Assembly (NCBI RefSeq): GCF_037975245.1
Contig: NC_092573.1
Span: forward strand, 1,730,001-1,794,000
Reading direction: 5' to 3'
Origin: Apostichopus japonicus
Lineage: Eukaryota > Echinodermata > Holothuroidea > Aspidochirotida > Stichopodidae
DNA length: 64,000 bases
The notes beneath the pieces were generated by a model, which was not told the origin of the DNA, searched no databases, and saw only the letters and a program-made list of their open reading frames with translations. Of this stretch, positions 58,601 to 64,000 are shown piece after piece (position 1 is the first letter of the stretch; the number at the start of each line of letters is the position of its first letter). A program made the translations under genes and the position numbers.

Positions 58601-59377
58601 GTTCTGTCATCTTTTTGAAAAAGCATGCAGGTGAAATCGAAGTCTTTATTGGTGGTTGAGAAACCTGAGACCACACATCGGCTCGGAATATTTAACAGTA
58701 TACGAGATAAATTTACGTAAAAACAAAACTCCAAATCACTATTACTACAGAGCACTGTAACAGAGTAATGTTGTTTGTTCTCAGACGTTTAAGAATGTAA
58801 ACATAGCGTCCCGGAAGTGAGCTGAGTTCCTTGACTGACGTCACGCCGCATTACCGTATATAAAAAAAAATTACAAAGTTTTTATTACCCTCGAATTTTT
58901 GATCGTTTATTCCTCAAGGATTCAAGCTTCGTTTGACACAAATTGGGTATCATTGGAAAACTACGAGTGTAAAGAAAACGATGATTTATATAAATGTTTC
59001 CATTCCACCTCCTCTTTACTAAGTGGAGGGCCTGAAGTTTCGACCCTATAAAAGACAAGATATATTCCAGTGATAATACATAGCTCGTTATACGCAAGGC
59101 TCTCGAACGTTTAAAGAAATGTTATCATATAGCAAGCATGCCCCTGAATTACAACAAATCTGTTCCTAAATGGAGACGTTGAAGGGAATGGAGTGGTGTG
59201 CGGTGCTGGACTGCACTTCTTTACATACGATTCAACTCTCAAGGGGGAAGCTAGCCAGTGGTAAGGGGTTGGATCAAAGGCTAGCTTATTTGCCTATTGA
59301 GTCTGCAACTGACCACAGGATCACTATGTATTATAATATGTCTGTGAAAGGAAATCCGTGTCAGTTATAGACTATAG
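58601..59377. other. Intergenic, no gene seen
   Basis: No exon or defined repeat was recognised between the Penelope fragment and the hAT-type element. Confidence 0.4.
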
Positions 59378-59780
59378 CAGGGTTGTCCAACCTTTTGCAG
59401 AGGAGGGCCACATGGAATGATTATGATGAAGGAGGGGCCGCATGAACCCTACGCTCCATTTTCCGATTTTTTGCCCGAAGCCCAAGGCAACAAAATGTGA
59501 GCACTGCGCGCGGAGCGCACTGACTTATTTTCCTTCTTGATAAAACAGATGAATAAAGTTCAGCCGCCCCCTCCCCCCTCCGCTGAGAGAGTGTCACACA
59601 AACTGACCTGTATGCAGTTTTTTGGACCCAGAAGGTTCGAATGATTGATTATATAGCTTCAAATTTTTATCAATAAATCTGCTCACTAAAATTTCGCACC
59701 GTAGAGCATCTCTGGCGGGCCGGACGCAACCCTGCGGCGGGCCGGACTGTGGCCCGCGGGCCGTAGGTTGGACAACCCTG
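59378..59780. mobile_element. 403-bp nonautonomous hAT-type element, perfect 16-bp terminal repeats
   Basis: The ends CAGGGTTGTCCAACCT and AGGTTGGACAACCCTG are perfect inverted repeats. The 8-bp duplication GACTATAG flanks it at 59370-59377 and 59781-59788. CAGGG...CCCTG ends with 8-bp duplications are the hAT hallmark. The right part is GC-rich (GGCGGGCCGGAC twice). No transposase. The intact duplication suggests a fairly recent insertion. Confidence 0.85.
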
Positions 59781-59810
59781 GACTATAGCAAGGCAATTAA
59801 AGAAACAATA

Positions 59811-59816
59811 TTTATT
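59811..59816 (-). terminator. Candidate polyadenylation signal of the SLC24A-like gene
   Basis: AATAAA on the minus strand about 400 bases after the stop codon and just before the hAT-type element. It is a candidate only. Confidence 0.25.
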
Positions 59817-60219
59817 ATGAAGAAAATTAATAAACAGTGCATAAGTTACTTTACCGGCATTTGTTTCTTGGCATGGTTTAAATGCACATCAGGTCAAGGT
59901 CAAACGGATTCTCCCAAAATTTATTACCAAAAAATTCAAATGCTACTCCACCCCTCTTATACACTCACAAATTAACACACGGAAACTTATCAAACAGAGA
60001 TTGACAGTGGATAAAGTTATATAATTAAATCAAGTTTTTAAGTAGGGGTGGGGTGGGGGTGTGGGTGTGGTGGGGGGGACGGAGAAATCGAGTCCGGTAG
60101 ATGGTGCATTAACGGATGTGTTAATAAACTTGACTATAATTATATGACCATAACTATCTGGCCAATTTCTAAGGGTTCATCTAGCAGATTTTGGAAGCAA
60201 AACTACTGAACCATCTCCT

Positions 60220-60653
60220 CTAGACGAGCTCACAAACCGGAAGTGTAAGTCCTGGAATGATATAATTCATTTCAAACAGAAGTGATAGAGTTATAAATGC
60301 AAAAAACAGAAATAGTAGTACAATCCCGAGCTTGCAATTTAACTTAAATTTTAGAAATGTGATGGCTGCTACCAAAGCTACGACGTTTAAGAGGAGCAGT
60401 ACAGATATGTATAAAATAGCACCACTGTATATGGTTACTTTTGAATCGAACTTTATGATCACTGTTTTAATAAACCAAGGAACGCCGAGACCAATTAGAA
60501 TGTCGAAGATATTGCTGCCGATAGAGTGAGAAACAGCCATATCCCCAAACCCTTCACGTGCAGCTATTACGCTTAATATAGTATCCGGGGTACTGGCGCC
60601 GGCGGCGAGTAACGTCAGTCCCATTATGGTGTCATTAATACCGAGTTCATATC
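60220..60653 (-). CDS. SLC24A: SLC24A-like last exon: alpha-2 repeat and C-terminus
   Basis: Acceptor CACTAG; completes Gly, then YELGINDTIMGLTLLAAG, STPD, GDMAVSHSIGSNIFD, and membrane stretches ILYISVLLLLNVVALVAAI and LGIVLLFLFFAFITLSLLF, ending VCELV and stop. Confidence 0.93.
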
Positions 60654-63118
60654 CTAGTGCAAAAACATAAAGAGAAAATAATTATAAGTAAAAGTTGGAC
60701 AACTACAGGACAGGGTTGCCAGTTTTTCTGTAACGCAACCGGCCAAATCAGGCGAACATGTACGCAATTTATGACAATAGACTCTGTGTATTGCAGGTGG
60801 GTTTGGTGGGTCTTAGTTGGTGGGTCTACGGTTGAACTTTAGGCAGTGAAACGGGGCCTTGAAACGGTAATGGATGGGAAAATCCAGAACAGTGAAAAAA
60901 ACCTTCCAGCCTCTACAGGGATTCCTACCCGGACCTCCCGCTTTCTATGCGAACATCCTAACCAAGTATAGGCTGTGGACACTGATTGTCTATACAGAGG
61001 TTCGAAACCAGTAAGGAATGTCGTTAATCTACTGAGACCAGCATAATAGTTATAGCCGATACTCAAGCACTTCCAAATGTCGCCTTAGCGTTTATTACTT
61101 ACCGATGACTGTCACCATCCAAACTAAGATAAAAGTAAGAGAACCGATCCATAGCAACGCGATCACGAACGTTATAGGATAACATCGACGCCATCTTTTC
61201 TTCTTAGGATCGGGTATGGTTAGGTAAAAGGCAACAAACATAGGTAAAGATATCAACCAGGGTATCATGCGGAGGAGAGAACTTGGAACGTCGAACACAG
61301 AACTGTCTTCTTCGCTTTTGTTGTTGTTGGGATCGAGATGGTTCTCTATTTTTCCTATATAGAAAAAAATATATAAAACATTATGTAAGTCTTATTATGC
61401 GTCAAGGGGTACAACAACGTTAACTCCTGGGGTAGGGTGGGGGTGGGGGATTAGAGCCCCACGAGGCCACGACGACGTAACAAATATTATGGTATCTCCC
61501 ACCCACCCTATAAGGCTTCCATTGTATTGGTTATATACGGTATAACGCTCATTCGTTTAGATTAAGTCACCGCCTTTACAAGAACGTCCCCAAGGCTACT
61601 GTCCTGTCACGAGGCCGCCTGACTGAGTACCGCTGGTCTAAGAGAATTCGAAATTACAACGACAAGACAGTTCGGGTGGATTTACTTCATCATTACATCA
61701 GTCGCAGCTCAAAAATATCTCAAAGTGGAGGGACCACATCTTCCCTAAAACCCGCCCTCAAGATAGACGTCGGCCTATGGTTGTCCCCACCCAGTTACAT
61801 TCGAATTCATAACAGAGGATGAAGCCTACATGGTCTCACGAATAGTCGTATATTCAATGTAAGCGTTACTTAAACGTAAATTCGCCGACTCTTAAAATGG
61901 TGACAAAAATTTGGCTTAGTCCAAGAAGGCTGGTTACGTCAGTATATATAAACAATAAAAACAAAATACTTTGCTCGAGATTGCAGTCGTAATTATTTTA
62001 GTTTACCATGATTTCTGTCGTGACAAGAAGTGAAGAACCTGTTTTTGTTGCGTGTTGTACTATTGCAATGGCTAAACGGTAATATGTATGTATTTCAGAT
62101 TTTCCTGCAAGCAGGAACTCGTGAAGAAGCCTCATTGGCTTATCAAAGCCGCAAGCTGACCGAAGTAAGTCTCTTACATTCATTTTTATCGTCCATGATT
62201 ATGAATTGTCAATTGTCAACAACTCTGTAACTGGACAACATACATTAATCTTGGAGTGTCTCGAACCGGGGACCTTATGATTGGAAGGCACCGGCGTAAC
62301 GTAATATTCATTGCACAGTTATATTGATTACCCTCTTTTCATTTTACACCCTACCTCTTCAAGATCATCGATCAGGATCAATAAAGATTTCGTGTCGTTG
62401 ATATCAGAAAATACTTAGTGAAAAAACCTCAAATGTATATGCCCTTTTACATAAAATATACCAGTTCACAGCTTTACCATTTTCTGTTTCTGTAATGCAA
62501 AATGTTTTAATCTTCGGTTAAGCAATTACAAGTATAGAAATAAAGAAGTGACCATATGTCACAAACATCACCATAGTGGAATTCTGGAACAGATTGCACC
62601 GAGGGTCCATTAACGCAACGTCTGGAGTTTCTGAGGTTATTTTGAGCAATTTACTTCCTCAAATCAAAGTCACATGTCAAAATGCCCCCATTTGGGCTTC
62701 ATCCTATACTCATTGTAGCATCTCCTTCTCAGTGATACAACAAACTAGTTTCAGTATTTGAAAAAAAAGTCCATAATTACCTGTCTCCTCGGAAATCATG
62801 CACTTTCCCATCTACATTGGATTTTAATTGAATGTAATCTTTACGAACGATAAGAGCATCATTGCCTTACCATCTAACTGGTTTGTTTTCTTGCAATATA
62901 TCGTATCTTCGTCCTCGACCTCTATTTTGTCTTTCAGAAGGATATCGCCTTCACCATTCTGTATCGAGACATGATGACGTTCTAATTGATATGCTTTCTT
63001 ATAGTCACTCTTTACATTTTCGTTCACCCAACGCGTCACATGGTGTTCTACGTCCTCGTTGAAATACATGACAGTTAGGTAGCCCAAGTAGAGAAGTAAC
63101 AGCATTACTGAGTCATAC
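60220..63118 (-). CDS. SLC24A: K+-dependent Na+/Ca2+ exchanger, C-terminal half (SLC24A3/4-like); 5' exons off right edge
   Basis: Three exons: 63118-62871, 61354-61103 and 60653-60220, joined in phases 2/1, 1/1 and 1/stop, giving about 310 residues. Exon 1 has a membrane segment (MLLLLYLGYLTVMYF) and the start of the large cytoplasmic loop. Exon 2 ends the loop and has two membrane segments. Exon 3 has the alpha-2 repeat, GLTLLAAGASTPD to SNIFDILIGLG, and two more membrane segments. The Asp residues in STPD and SNIFD are 27 apart, as for Asp548 and Asp575 of NCKX2; the second is linked to K+ dependence. NILIGLG-type wording and the LPVCELV ending resemble SLC24A3/4. Role: exports Ca2+ with K+ in exchange for Na+ at the plasma membrane. 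The alpha-1 repeat must lie to the right. Confidence 0.9.
60862..60985 (-). repeat. tRNA-derived SINE, second copy (diverged)
   Basis: Aligns with the copy at 18915-19055 over the tRNA-like head (anticodon stem TTCGC/GCGGG, loop ATAGAAA) and the body (T-run, CACTGTTCTGGATTTTCC). The T-arm has lost pairing (TAGGAATCC). It lies in the last intron of the SLC24A-like gene. Confidence 0.65.
61103..61354 (-). CDS. SLC24A: SLC24A-like internal exon: loop end and two membrane segments
   Basis: Polar IENHLDPNNNKSEEDSS precedes IPWLISLPMFVAFYLTIPD, basic KKKRWRR, and PITFVIALLWIGSLTFILVW. Phase 1-1; acceptor TATATAG, donor GTAAGT. The order matches the segment before alpha-2 in SLC24A proteins. Confidence 0.9.
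61355..62870. other. SLC24A-like intron, no further exon seen
   Basis: About 1.5 kb. Phases of the flanking exons already match, so no missing exon is required. No repeat recognised. Confidence 0.5.
62871..63118 (-). CDS. SLC24A: SLC24A-like internal exon: membrane segment and cytoplasmic loop
   Basis: YDSVMLLLLYLGYLTVMYFN is followed by a charged loop (EDVEHHVTRWVNENVKSD, KIEVEDEDTIYCKK). Phase 2 to 1; acceptor CATCACAG, donor GTAAGG. Confidence 0.87.
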
Positions 63119-63533
63119 CTGTGATGGAGAAAATGATAACAACCACAGAGAAAGTATTTGATAGATGTATAGTCTAGTTCCGAGGAAGAGTGGGTGTGGC
63201 GTGAGGGAGGGAGGGGAGGGGGAGGGGTTTTGACGAAAGATGGGTAAGTTCTTCCTAAATCTCCTAAATGACACCTGTTACCTCATGCATGTCCCATATT
63301 AACCTCTAGGCTACATCCGAATTTGGTTCTTGCGGTATCCCTTCCTCGATCCCAAATGATCATGGCGCACGCGGATTCCTGTACTCTCCACCTCATCACA
63401 CACCCCTGGCTTGTTCACCCTGCTTAGAGTGATAAGAAGTTAACTGAATCCATTGATCACATTTTTGCAGACGAAGCGGTATAGCGTCAGACAGGCAAGT
63501 AATGTGCATAGTGATAAGGGTGATGAACGTCGA

Positions 63534-63770
63534 CAGGAGCGGTGCAAGGTGTCAGGAGCGGCACACCGTGGCAGGAGCGGCACACCGTGACAGGAGCGGT
63601 ACACCGTGGCAGGAGCGGCACACCGTGGCAGGAGCGGCACACCGTGGCAGGAGCGGCACACTGTGGCAGGAGCTGCACACCGTGGCAGGAGCGGCACACT
63701 GTGGCAGGAGCGGCACACCGTGGCAGGACCGGCACACCGTGGCAGGGGGCGGCACACTGTGGCAGGAGCC
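63534..63770. repeat. 19-bp minisatellite, about 12 copies
   Basis: Units CAGGAGCGGCACACCGTGG start at 63553, 63572, 63591, 63610 and on, every 19 bp, with C/T changes (CACACCGTG/CACACTGTG). It is GC-rich in an AT-rich setting. As 19 is not a multiple of 3, it opens reading frames in all phases of both strands; these are not genes. It lies upstream of the visible exchanger exons, probably in an intron. Confidence 0.93.
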
Positions 63771-64000
63771 ACTCATGATAGCAAGAATGATGAAACGCCA
63801 CCGGAGTGATGTCACTAGCCTGAGTGACCGTATCGGTAAGTTGTGGTTCAGAATCTATTCTGCCAACCTATCATTCGGGATGTTGATTTTAATGTCGACT
63901 GTTGAAGCGGAATAATCGTAGCACACATTGACAGTTATTTTTCCATTCAGCGACCCAGAATATTCACACAAGCCTTCAATATGCACATACTCTTATGATT
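63771..64000. other. Right edge, no exon seen
   Basis: Probably intron of the SLC24A-like gene. The exon with the alpha-1 repeat was not found here. Confidence 0.4.

Noticed and set aside
61560..61850. Possible coding or retroelement fragment in an exchanger intron
   Set aside because: Less AT-rich, but no frame shows a recognisable protein and the flanking exons already join in phase.
63440..63915. Several overlapping repetitive ORFs on both strands
   Set aside because: Products of a 19-bp minisatellite open in every frame, with no start context or domain.

Overview
The window looks like invertebrate nuclear DNA, probably from a deuterostome and most likely an echinoderm such as a sea cucumber. 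That assignment is inference. It rests on small symmetric exons separated by kilobase introns with GT/AG borders, an AT-rich background with G/C homopolymers, many short nonautonomous transposons and tRNA-derived SINEs, and the gene content. All four recognisable cellular genes lie on the minus strand.

Region 1 (542-15351) holds the 5' part of a secreted modular protein. Twelve exons join in frame into at least 530 residues: a signal peptide, a Reeler (reelin-type) domain split over three exons, then nine EGF domains. Each EGF domain sits on its own phase 1-1 exon. The 3' end runs off the left edge. Its introns contain SINEs, hAT-like elements flanked by 8-bp duplications, palindromic repeats and a telomere-like patch. 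Region 2 (15352-21058) shows no gene.

Region 3 (21059-22279) is an intronless TRIM-type protein with RING, two B-boxes and a coiled coil, probably an E3 ubiquitin ligase. Region 4 (22280-31806) is about 9.5 kb without a recognisable gene. Region 5 (31807-52620) is a complete ten-exon gene for a UBE2Q2-like ubiquitin-conjugating enzyme of 374 residues; the human protein has 375. Its introns carry a 58-bp minisatellite, a 127-bp satellite, a 128-bp tandem repeat, long TA/TATG microsatellites and an inverted-repeat element.

Region 6 (52621-60219) has a small acidic ORF of unknown status, an hAT-like element, a 5'-truncated Penelope-like retroelement that keeps its GIY-YIG endonuclease and a hammerhead-ribozyme motif, and a 403-bp hAT-type element with perfect terminal repeats. 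Region 7 (60220-63118) holds the last three exons of a K+-dependent Na+/Ca2+ exchanger (SLC24A3/4-like); its 5' end lies off the right edge. A 19-bp minisatellite lies at 63534-63770.

The genes do not form a pathway. The TRIM protein (E3) and UBE2Q2 (E2) both belong to ubiquitin conjugation, but their adjacency is probably chance. The most notable observations are the Reeler-plus-EGF architecture, the ribozyme-bearing Penelope element, and the transposons defined here by matching target-site duplications.
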